Assembly: GCA_045541035.1 (NCBI GenBank) | Contig: JAZQII010000038.1 | Span: forward strand, 67,371 to 131,370 | Source: UMGS1322 sp045541035 | Lineage (GTDB): Bacteria > Bacillota > Clostridia > Christensenellales > QALW01 | Length of the DNA: 64,000 bases | Direction: 5' to 3' | Part shown: piece by piece, positions 24,116 to 31,322 of the stretch | Numbering within the stretch: position 1 is the stretch's first letter | Layout of the letters: the number at the start of each line of letters is the position of its first letter | Translations under genes and position numbers: made by a program | Notes under the pieces: generated by a model | Database searches by the model: none | Told to the model about the DNA's origin: nothing | Seen by the model: the letters and a program-made list of their open reading frames with translations, nothing else

Positions 24116-24934
24116 TTAATAACCAATAGATTTAAGATACTCACGGCTTAACTTAACTTCATCCATGGGATCCTTGCCGGGAGTAGGTCTGTCCTGCTCA
24201 ACGATAAGCCACTCTGCGCCTGCATCAATAGAAGCATTGATGATTTCAGGAACGTTCTGCATACCGTGACCAACGGGGCGGAAGCCGAAAGCTTCTTCAC
24301 TTGCGGCGGCTTCTGTGGGTTTAATACCGATAAGCTCGTACATACCTTCAACGTTATGTCCTTTTTTGAAAAAGTCTTTAAGATGAACGATGTGAGCGCG
24401 ACCTGTATATTTTCTAACGTAATTGCTGGGGTTTTCGCCTGCAACATTTACCCAACAAGTGTCGATTTCTGTTTCGAGAAGATCTGCGGGAATTTCTTCA
24501 TAAAGTTTATCAAGGAAATATGTTCCGTCAGAAAGTTTAACAAACTCAAAATCGTGGTTGTGATAGAGCATTGTAAGACCTGCATCCTTTGCTTTTTTGC
24601 AAAGTGCAGAAACTTTCTCAATAAGATCACCGTAATTATCACCCTGAGGTCTGTCTTCTGCGGGAAGATAGGGAACAACGATATATTTGCAACCGATGTT
24701 CTTATAAGTTTCAAAAGTTTCGGGAATTTCAAGCATTTCTTTTAATGAAACGTGTGCTGAAATGGGAATAAGATTATATTTTGCACAAAGTGCTTTAACT
24801 TCTTCGGCGCTTTTTCCACAGATGCCTGCAAATTCAACACCGTCATAACCCATAGCACTAACCGCTTTAAGAGTACCTTCAAAATCATTGCTCAATGCAT
24901 CACGAACTGAATATAATTGAAGACCAATTAACAT
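24116..24934 (-). CDS. sugar phosphate isomerase/epimerase-like TIM barrel
   Basis: Member of the xylose isomerase-like superfamily (IolE/hydroxypyruvate isomerase type), 272 residues. It shows LIGLQLYSVRDAL, YDGVEFAGICGKS, a metal-site pattern with Glu/Asp/His in HNHDFEF, ETEIDTCWVNVAG, HIVHLKDFF and WLIVEQDRP. These four metal ligands look intact. First gene of the operon with the Gfo/Idh/MocA oxidoreductase; pairs of these two families occur in inositol catabolism and in the oxidise-then-cleave route for glycosides. Highly biased codon use suggests good expression. The ribosome site is CGGAGGTAT. Confidence 0.87.
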   Translation of the reverse strand: MLIGLQLYSVRDALSNDFEGTLKAVSAMGYDGVEFAGICGKSAEEVKALCAKYNLIPISAHVSLKEMLEIPETFETYKNIGCKYIVVPYLPAEDRPQGDNYGDLIEKVSALCKKAKDAGLTMLYHNHDFEFVKLSDGTYFLDKLYEEIPADLLETEIDTCWVNVAGENPSNYVRKYTGRAHIVHLKDFFKKGHNVEGMYELIGIKPTEAAASEEAFGFRPVGHGMQNVPEIINASIDAGAEWLIVEQDRPTPGKDPMDEVKLSREYLKSIGY

Positions 24935-24961
24935 TTTTTTATACCTCCGTTAAATTTCTAC

Positions 24962-24994
24962 TTGTAGTATAAGACAAAAAGTGGTATAATTCAA
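24962..24994. promoter_or_regulatory. overlapping divergent promoters, isomerase operon and AraC gene
   Basis: Plus strand: TTGTAG (24962-24967), 17 bases, TATAAT (24985-24990). Minus strand: TTGAAT (24994-24989), 17 bases, TATACT (24971-24966). Each -10 overlaps or touches the other's -35, so only one polymerase can bind. AAGAC recurs at 24971, 24993 and 25014, spaced 22 and 21 bases, a possible half-site series for the AraC protein. Confidence 0.6.
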
Positions 24995-25050
24995 GACGAA
25001 TATTGATATTTTAAAGACATTTTTTGCAGTATTTAATTAAAGGTGATGTT

Positions 25051-25947
25051 ATGGGAATTATTTATTATGAAAATAGGAATAAGGCATGTACCATTGCAAA
25101 AAGAGATGCTTTGGGATTTGCGGCACATCTTCATAAAGAGATTGAAGTAGTTTATATGCTTGGTGGGCAGACGAAGGCATATCTTGATTCAAAAGAATAT
25201 ATTCTTAATGAGGGAGATTTTTTTATTGCTTTCCCAAATAAAGTGCATTACTATAATACTTATGCTAAAGAGAAAAGTTTTCTTTTGATTTTCTCACCTG
25301 ATGTTTTTCCTGATTTTGAAAATTATTTTATGAAAAACGATCCGGTTTGTCCTGTTATTCGAAAAGAAAATTTGCCTGAAAACATTGAGACTATTCTTGA
25401 AAATGCATATAGTGCATTTTCAAGCAATTCGATTTTTAAAATTGAAAAGTGCAAGGGATATTTTAACGTACTTTTAGGTGAAATATTACCTTGCCTTGAA
25501 CTTAATGAAGTTACAAACAATAACACAGATATGCTTTCTTCGATTCTGACCTATTGTGTTGAAAATTATAAGGATTCAATAAGTCTTGATACAATGGCTC
25601 AGGAACTTCATGCAAGTAAATATTACATATCACGCCTTTTCAGCGAGAAAATAAAAATCGGTTTTAATGATTATATAAACATGCTACGCATAAACGATGC
25701 AAAAGAGTGCCTGATAAAAACTGATGATTCGATTACTCAAATAGGTACAAAAGTTGGGTATAATACCATAAGATCCTTTAACCGTGCATTTTTATCCCAA
25801 ACCGGTATGCAGCCAAGAGAATATAGAAATGCATATAAAAACGGAAACTTTGAAATTGTTTCAGCAAAAGAGGAAAAGAAAAAAGAAGTTTATAAAGAAA
25901 ATTCAGAAGTAATATTTTACAATAACGATTGTGATTGTTGCTTTTAA
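25051..25947 (+). CDS. AraC-family transcriptional regulator
   Basis: Probable ligand-responsive regulator of the divergent oxidoreductase-isomerase operon, 298 residues. An N-terminal cupin-like half (AHLHKEIEVVYMLGG, ILNEGDFFIAFPNKVHYY) is followed by two helix-turn-helix motifs: LDTMAQELHASKYYISRLFSEK and ITQIGTKVGYNTIRSFNRAF, then TGMQPREYRN. A short polar, cysteine-containing tail (NNDCDCCF) is odd for the family. The ATG at 25051 has AAAGGTG upstream; a TTG 27 bases earlier has none. Confidence 0.88.
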   Translation: MGIIYYENRNKACTIAKRDALGFAAHLHKEIEVVYMLGGQTKAYLDSKEYILNEGDFFIAFPNKVHYYNTYAKEKSFLLIFSPDVFPDFENYFMKNDPVCPVIRKENLPENIETILENAYSAFSSNSIFKIEKCKGYFNVLLGEILPCLELNEVTNNNTDMLSSILTYCVENYKDSISLDTMAQELHASKYYISRLFSEKIKIGFNDYINMLRINDAKECLIKTDDSITQIGTKVGYNTIRSFNRAFLSQTGMQPREYRNAYKNGNFEIVSAKEEKKKEVYKENSEVIFYNNDCDCCF

Positions 25948-25949
25948 TA

Positions 25950-25985
25950 AAAAATGTGAAGACTTTTTTAGTCTTCACATTTTTT
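25950..25985. terminator. bidirectional terminator between AraC gene and toroid gene
   Basis: Fifteen-pair perfect stem (25950-25964 with 25970... 25985 counting the flanking A/T runs), T5 loop, T-rich on both strands' 3' sides; it separates two convergent genes. Confidence 0.88.
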
Positions 25986-26979
25986 ATATAAAAGGACGTC
26001 TGTCTAAAACGAGTTTTAAAGGTTTTGAAGTTATGATCTTTCCGGGAAGTGCCGATTGAAGTTCGCAAAGGCAACAAACTGCACCGAAAAGGGAATGAAG
26101 ATCGTTAAAATATTTGTCGGTTTTATAATCAATTCTATAAAACATATTCAAATATTTTTCTGCATAATCCTCAAGTTCTTTTTTTGCTTCATAAAATCTG
26201 TGGGGAGTCTGGCGCATTGCCCGCGTCAGGCAATAAACAACGTCAATATCTATAAAGCCTATAAAAGATTTCATACCTGCATTTTTAGGAGTGGAATCTC
26301 CCATTTGCATAAGTTCAAGACATGAATCAATTACTTTTTCAGGGAATCTTAACGGGCGGTGTTCGCTTTCAATATTAAACATATAGTGGAATCCGCCTGC
26401 CATATATGAATATAACGGCGCATCGCATTTTTTATGGCAAATAAAACCGGTTTCAGGATCTGTATGTTCCCATAACCATTGAAAATACCAGTCTTTCCAT
26501 TGTAGCGTTGCCATATCCGTATTTACAAGAGAGGGAAGAATTCCTGCGCCTACGTGAGAGCCGTCCCAAGGGTTTGTCCAGTCGATTTCGTTTTCCAAAA
26601 GACTATATAAACCTTCTTTTGTTAAATATTTTTCTAAAGCCTTACATTTGTAAAGCGGTTTTGCATCAAAAAGTTCAAGGGCGGCTGAGCAATGTGCCGT
26701 AGTGTGAAATATATGATGTGTTTTTTCAGAAAATAAACCCGTTTCAGGATCTTGCATATCCTGAAGCGTTTTGATAAAAGAAGAACGTTCATTTGAATCT
26801 TGGGGAAAATCACCGATACTGTATAAAATATTTGCTGCATCGGCGCAACCGTATTCATTTACACCAAGATCTCTGTTTTCTCCAAAAATCCAGCGTGAAT
26901 ATTTTCCCGTATCAAGTTTATGTTCTTCAACTGAATTTCTGATAATTTTTATTAAATCGTCAATATTTCTTGTTTCCAT
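25984..26979 (-). CDS. uncharacterised probable alpha/alpha-toroid protein, copy 1
   Basis: Unrecognised 331-residue soluble protein. It contains repeated helical hairpin motifs with MQDPETGLFSE, a following HTTAHCSAALELFD, SHVGAGILPSLVNTDMA, WEHTDPETGF and DIDVVYCLTRAMRQTPHRFYEAK. The x-DPETGxF turns and His-rich helix ends resemble (alpha/alpha)6 toroids of terpene-cyclase/prenyltransferase or glycosidase type, but no known catalytic signature fits. About two thirds of residues match the next gene by eye, and both end in KPLKLVLDRRPFI. A good AAGGAG lies before the ATG. Probably acts in the same pathway as the adjacent dehydrogenase. Confidence 0.7.
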   Translation of the reverse strand: METRNIDDLIKIIRNSVEEHKLDTGKYSRWIFGENRDLGVNEYGCADAANILYSIGDFPQDSNERSSFIKTLQDMQDPETGLFSEKTHHIFHTTAHCSAALELFDAKPLYKCKALEKYLTKEGLYSLLENEIDWTNPWDGSHVGAGILPSLVNTDMATLQWKDWYFQWLWEHTDPETGFICHKKCDAPLYSYMAGGFHYMFNIESEHRPLRFPEKVIDSCLELMQMGDSTPKNAGMKSFIGFIDIDVVYCLTRAMRQTPHRFYEAKKELEDYAEKYLNMFYRIDYKTDKYFNDLHSLFGAVCCLCELQSALPGKIITSKPLKLVLDRRPFI

Positions 26980-26988
26980 AAAATCTCC

Positions 26989-27987
26989 TTATATGAACGG
27001 TCTTCTGTCAAGAACCAGCTTTAACGGTTTTGTTGTTATAATTTTGCCGGGAAGGGCTGACTGAAGTTCACAAATACAGCATACTGCGCCAAAAAGCATG
27101 TGAAGATCGTTAAATGAATCATTGTTTTTATAATCAAGTGAATATAAAAGAGCGAGATATTTTTCAGCGTATTCTTCCAAAGCTTCTTTTGCTTCAAAAA
27201 ATCTGTGCGGACTCTGGCGCATTGCCCGTGTTAGACAATAAACAACGTCAATATCAATAAAAGTACAACGGGTTATCATATTGCCGTGTTCGTGATTATT
27301 TACTCCGTTTTTCATTAAGAAAATACAAGAATCAATTATTTTTTCGGGATATCTTAACGGTCTGTGTTCAGCTTCATGATTAAATATGTAATGGAATCCG
27401 CCTGCCATGTATTGGTATAAAGGAGCCTTTTTTTTATCGCCAAAGAAGAAAAAACCTGTTTCGGGATCAGAATGTTCCCACATCCAATCAAAATACCAAT
27501 TCTTCCATTCTAAAGATGCCATATCGGTATTTGTAAGAGCAGGAAGTATGCCTGCGCCTTTATGTGATTGAGGCCAAGGATTTTGCCAATTTACTTCTTG
27601 TTCAAGCAATTCGTATAAACCATCTTTAGTTGTGTATTTTGTTAGAGCGTTGCATTTATAAAGAGGCTTTTTGTCAAAAAGTTCAAGTGCAGCAGTGCAG
27701 TGAGCGGTTGTGTGGATCGTGTGATGTGTTTTTTCAGAAAACATACCCGTTTCGGGATCTTGCATTTTTTGAAGCGTATCAACCCAAAAAGCGCGCTCAT
27801 CGGGATTTTGCGGGAACGAGTTTATGCTGTAAAGAATATTTGCCGCATCGGCGCAACCGTATTCGTTTACACCTAAATCTCTGTCATCGCCCCAAAGCCA
27901 GCGTGCATATTTTCCCGTATCAAGTTTATGATTCTCAACACATTTTTTTATTTCGTTAATAAGATCGTCAATTACTATTCTGTTCAT
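26989..27987 (-). CDS. uncharacterised probable alpha/alpha-toroid protein, copy 2
   Basis: Tandem paralogue of the following minus-strand gene, 332 residues. Shared invariant blocks are DLGVNEYGCADAANILYSI, HTTAHC-AALELFD, SH-GAGILP-L-NTDMA, WYF-W-WEH-DPETGF and DIDVVYCLTRAMRQ-PHRF. Differences concentrate at residues 185-195 (FFFFGDKKK instead of ICHKKCD) and 232-245. There is no clear Shine-Dalgarno; the start lies six bases after the dehydrogenase stop, so translation is probably coupled. Both copies keep every invariant block, so neither looks like a decaying duplicate; they may form a heteromer or act on related substrates. Confidence 0.7.
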   Translation of the reverse strand: MNRIVIDDLINEIKKCVENHKLDTGKYARWLWGDDRDLGVNEYGCADAANILYSINSFPQNPDERAFWVDTLQKMQDPETGMFSEKTHHTIHTTAHCTAALELFDKKPLYKCNALTKYTTKDGLYELLEQEVNWQNPWPQSHKGAGILPALTNTDMASLEWKNWYFDWMWEHSDPETGFFFFGDKKKAPLYQYMAGGFHYIFNHEAEHRPLRYPEKIIDSCIFLMKNGVNNHEHGNMITRCTFIDIDVVYCLTRAMRQSPHRFFEAKEALEEYAEKYLALLYSLDYKNNDSFNDLHMLFGAVCCICELQSALPGKIITTKPLKLVLDRRPFI

Positions 27988-27992
27988 TTTTT

Positions 27993-28988
27993 TTATGCCA
28001 TTGTTTCTAACATTTTTAAAGTAACTTCATATTCGTAAGGCTGACCGTTTTTATATTTTTTGAACTGATCAAGCATATATTCGCCCATGCGCATAACTTC
28101 ATCGCCTGCGCTGCCTGCAATATGAGGGGTAAGAATAACGTTTTTAAGGGAATAAAAGGGATGACCTTCAACGGGAGGTTCAGGAAGCGTTACATCAAGA
28201 ACGGCGGTAATGAAAGGCTTTTCTTTTAAAATTTTTATAAGATCATCTTCAACGACTTGCGCGCCTCTGCCGGTGTTTATAAAAACAGCGTTATCTTTCA
28301 TCAATTTAAAAAGGTCATAAGTAAACATTCCAACAGTTTCGGGAAGATTTGCAACGTGGTTGGAAATTACCTGACAAGTTGAAAAGATTTCTTCAAGACT
28401 TGTCTTTTTTACACCCATTTCCTTTGCTTTTTCATCAGAAAAGAAGGGATCATAAACAAGAACTTCAAGTTTAAAATCTTTTAATCTTTCTATAACCATT
28501 CTGCCGATCATTCCTGCGCCGATAATACCGACTTTTGCCCCGAAATTACCGGGCATTGTATATCCGTATTTTGCGGCATCCATTCGTGTTGAAGGACTGT
28601 TTATCATTCTTGAAGCAAGAAAATAGCCTTTATTTGCCAAAATGATCTGCGCAACGGTATATTCTGCAACGGGAACGGCATTTGCACCCCATGCCGAAAA
28701 GATTTTTATACCGTTTTCAAGAAAAGGACGCGCAAAAGTTTGTACCGTTCCTGCACCGTAAAAAACAGATTTTAGTTTAGGAAAACATTTTTTAATTTCA
28801 TCTTGTGTAAATACGGGCATACCCCAGGTTGAAAATATATATTCCGTATTTTGAAATTTTTCGGGATTTGAAATAACGTCGTCTTTAGTAAAAACTTCGC
28901 TTGTCATTTCTGCTTCAATCAATAATTCATCAAGACAACTCTTATATATATTCAGATTGTTTTTTGAACCTAAAAAAATGCTTTTCAT
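27993..28988 (-). CDS. D-2-hydroxyacid dehydrogenase family protein
   Basis: NAD(P)-dependent oxidoreductase of the D-isomer specific family, 331 residues. The N-terminal half is divergent (ISTWGMPVFTQDEIKK, FYGAGTVQTFARPF); the NAD domain has GAKVGIIGAGMIGRMVIERL, catalytic Arg in NTGRGAQVVEDDL, Glu in DVTLPEPPVEGHP and His in TPHIAGSAGDEV. It therefore keeps the Arg-Glu-His catalytic set. Substrate unknown; it groups by feel with enzymes near glycan-degradation genes rather than with SerA. It overlaps the upstream AraC gene by four bases and is followed at six bases by toroid copy 2, forming one operon. Confidence 0.85.
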   Translation of the reverse strand: MKSIFLGSKNNLNIYKSCLDELLIEAEMTSEVFTKDDVISNPEKFQNTEYIFSTWGMPVFTQDEIKKCFPKLKSVFYGAGTVQTFARPFLENGIKIFSAWGANAVPVAEYTVAQIILANKGYFLASRMINSPSTRMDAAKYGYTMPGNFGAKVGIIGAGMIGRMVIERLKDFKLEVLVYDPFFSDEKAKEMGVKKTSLEEIFSTCQVISNHVANLPETVGMFTYDLFKLMKDNAVFINTGRGAQVVEDDLIKILKEKPFITAVLDVTLPEPPVEGHPFYSLKNVILTPHIAGSAGDEVMRMGEYMLDQFKKYKNGQPYEYEVTLKMLETMA

Positions 28989-29794
28989 TGTTTATACTTC
29001 CTCCTATATTCTTTAGGCGTCATATTCATTTCACGTTTAAAAAGTCTGGCAAAGTTACTACTGTCCGAGAATCCCGTATTATAAACGATTTCCGTTATTG
29101 ATTGGTTTGTTTCCGATAATAGTTGCCGTGCAAGGGAAAGTCTGCACATTGTGAGATATTGCATTAAGGGATATCCCGTAACTTTTTTAAACAAGTGAGA
29201 AAGGTAACAAGTGCTCATGTGATATTCTTTTGCAAGTGAGGCTAACGTAAAATGCTCGTTACAGTTTTGTTCAAGCCGGCATTGGATTTTCCAGACAACA
29301 GATATACTTTTGCCGTTTTCGCTTGAAAAGAGATCAGGTTTTAATCTGTATATAGTAACGAGAAGTTCAAGCAGTAAAGATGTTTGCTTTTCTTTAGAAT
29401 AGGGAAGTTGGCTTTTATGTTCATAAATAAGGTCAGAAAAGATTCTGTCCATTTCGTTTTCTACCTGACTTACATCAAGAATGTGGCAAAAATCTTCAGG
29501 TCTGTTTGAAAGCACGGTCAAAAGTGAATAATCACGCACCATGTTGCTTGCGAGAATTGGTGATATGCATAAATAATATCGCTTATAAGCATCACCTATA
29601 ACTGAAAGAGAGTGTTGCTCAAGTTTACTTACAAAAATTAGTGAAGGTGCTTTTACGTTATACTTTTTATTTGAAATATTTATTTTGAGACTGCCTTCTT
29701 TTATATAGATAATTTCATAGCAATTATGACTGTGTGTTGCATAACTGCTCAATCCGTCAAGAAACTTTGCGTCTTCTATAATTTCGCCGTGCAT
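28985..29794 (-). CDS. AraC-family transcriptional regulator
   Basis: First gene of the minus-strand operon, 269 residues from the chosen ATG (29794), which has GGAG ten bases upstream; an ATG 30 bases earlier lacks a ribosome site. The N-terminal cupin half has THSHNCYEIIYIKEG and APSLIFVSKLEQHSL. The DNA-binding half has FTLASLAKEYHMSTCYLSHLFKK and ITEIVYNTGFSDSSNFARLFKR with MTPKEYRRKYKQ at the end. It faces the divergent oxidoreductase-lyase operon across a region with repeated operator-like sites, and is the likely activator of one or both. Confidence 0.88.
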   Translation of the reverse strand: MHGEIIEDAKFLDGLSSYATHSHNCYEIIYIKEGSLKINISNKKYNVKAPSLIFVSKLEQHSLSVIGDAYKRYYLCISPILASNMVRDYSLLTVLSNRPEDFCHILDVSQVENEMDRIFSDLIYEHKSQLPYSKEKQTSLLLELLVTIYRLKPDLFSSENGKSISVVWKIQCRLEQNCNEHFTLASLAKEYHMSTCYLSHLFKKVTGYPLMQYLTMCRLSLARQLLSETNQSITEIVYNTGFSDSSNFARLFKREMNMTPKEYRRKYKQ

Positions 29795-29828
29795 AATTAT
29801 CACACTCCATATCATTTTTACCATATAG

Positions 29829-29951
29829 ATATGTAAAAATCTATGTAATTTTTGCTTATTTATTTAACTTTAAGCAAGATTTACATATCAATTATATCAT
29901 TTTACAGAAAAAAAGCAAGATTTACATATAAAAAAACAAGATTTTAATTGA
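29829..29951. promoter_or_regulatory. operator-like repeats between divergent AraC and OYE operons
   Basis: A 17-base sequence, AAGCAAGATTTACATAT, occurs exactly twice (29872-29888 and 29913-29929), 41 bases apart, or four helical turns. An inverted relative (GATATGTAAAAATCT) lies at 29828-29842 and a shorter CAAGATTTTA at about 29938. This pattern of equal-phase direct half-sites is typical of AraC-family binding. Confidence 0.7.
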
Positions 29952-29996
29952 AAAAACTTTTTCGGAAGGTTATGATATTTACAAGAGGTGAAAATT

Positions 29997-31310
29997 ATGA
30001 ACAGAAAAGTTTATGTGAATAAAGAAGAGTTTGAAAAAGAAAATAGTGCTTTGGGGAATTTGCTTCCTTATAGTGAAGATATATCCTCATTAAAAGCACC
30101 GCTTGAAATTTTAGGACACAAAGCACATAACCGCCTTGTTTGTCAGGCTATGGAAGGCTGCGACGGTTTAAGAACGGGCGAACCTGATGAACTTACTATT
30201 CGCAGATATCTTCGCTTTGCAAAGGGCGGCGCAGGTATTATATGGTTTGAAGCAACTGCATGTATGGAAGTTGCGCGAGCAAATCCACGTCAGTTATGGA
30301 TCCGAGAAGATAATGTTGATGCCTTTAAAAAGTTAAACGATATGATTCGTGAAACTGCAATAAAAGAAAACGGCTATGCACCGCTTATTATTATGCAGGA
30401 TACTCATTCGGGCAGATATTCAAAACCTGAAGGCGTGCCCGCGCCCATAATTGCATATAATAATCCTATTTTTGAAAAAGATAATCCCATTGATAAAAGC
30501 AGAATTATTACTGATGATGAACTTGATACGGTTCGTGATATGCTTATAAAAGGTGCTTCTCTTGCAGAAAAAGCAGGATTTGACGGTGTTGATATTAAAT
30601 GCTGCCATAGATACTTAAACAGCGAACTTCTTTCTGCTTTTACCCGTGAAAACAGCCGTTACGGCGGAAGTTTTGAAAACAGAACGCGTCTTTTGAGAGA
30701 AAGTATTGAAGGTGCTTTACAGATTACCGATAAAAACTTTATCGTATCGTCGCGACTTAATGCTTACGATGGCTTTGCGCATCCTTACGGTTTTGGCATG
30801 AAGCAAGACGGATCTCTTGACGTTGATTTGACGGAAACAAAACAACTTATTAAAATTCTTAATAACATGGGCGTAAAACTTTTAAACATAACGATGGGTA
30901 ATCCCTACGTAAATCCCCATGTAAACCGTCCTTTTGCTAAAGGCGGATATGAGGCAGAAGAACATCCTTTAGAGGGCGTTGCACGTATGCTTAACGGTAT
31001 TAAAGAACTTCAAAAAGAAGTACCAGATATGCCCTTAATTTCATCAGGACTTTCATATCTTGGTGCAGTTTCACCTAACGTTGCCGCGGCGTATATTAAA
31101 AATAATGATTTTGCTTTTGCAGGCTTTGGAAGAATGATATTTGCTAATCCCGATTTTGCAAAACAGATATTAACAGAAGGCAAGATTGATGTAAAGAATC
31201 AATGTATTGCGTGTTCCAAATGCACCGAACTTATGCGCGCAGGCTCAACACCTGGCTGTGTTATCCGTGATAAAATTTATACGGATTTATATAAAGAAAA
31301 ATTTTTATAA
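29997..31310 (+). CDS. Old Yellow Enzyme-type NADH:flavin oxidoreductase with Fe-S motif
   Basis: FMN-dependent reductase of the OYE/2,4-dienoyl-CoA reductase superfamily, 437 residues. The TIM barrel carries RLVCQAMEGCDG, IMQDTHSGRYSKP, GFDGVDIKCCHRYLNSELLS, ENSRYGGSFENRTRL and GFGRMIFANPDFAKQI. A C-terminal CIACSKC...C cluster (C-x2-C-x2-C-x11-C) is the 4Fe-4S ligand set of dienoyl-CoA reductase-type members, but the usual C-terminal FAD/NAD domains are missing, so an external electron donor is needed. The start at 29997 has AAGAGGTG upstream; a GTG nine bases earlier is part of that site. First gene of the plus-strand operon. Confidence 0.88.
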   Translation: MNRKVYVNKEEFEKENSALGNLLPYSEDISSLKAPLEILGHKAHNRLVCQAMEGCDGLRTGEPDELTIRRYLRFAKGGAGIIWFEATACMEVARANPRQLWIREDNVDAFKKLNDMIRETAIKENGYAPLIIMQDTHSGRYSKPEGVPAPIIAYNNPIFEKDNPIDKSRIITDDELDTVRDMLIKGASLAEKAGFDGVDIKCCHRYLNSELLSAFTRENSRYGGSFENRTRLLRESIEGALQITDKNFIVSSRLNAYDGFAHPYGFGMKQDGSLDVDLTETKQLIKILNNMGVKLLNITMGNPYVNPHVNRPFAKGGYEAEEHPLEGVARMLNGIKELQKEVPDMPLISSGLSYLGAVSPNVAAAYIKNNDFAFAGFGRMIFANPDFAKQILTEGKIDVKNQCIACSKCTELMRAGSTPGCVIRDKIYTDLYKEKFL

Positions 31311-31322
31311 GGAGCAAAAAAT

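Noticed and set aside
24266..24745. 159-codon frame antisense to the isomerase-like gene
   Set aside because: Antisense to a motif-rich gene; the translation is Cys/Phe/Lys-rich and shows no family pattern. The open frame follows from biased codons on the other strand.
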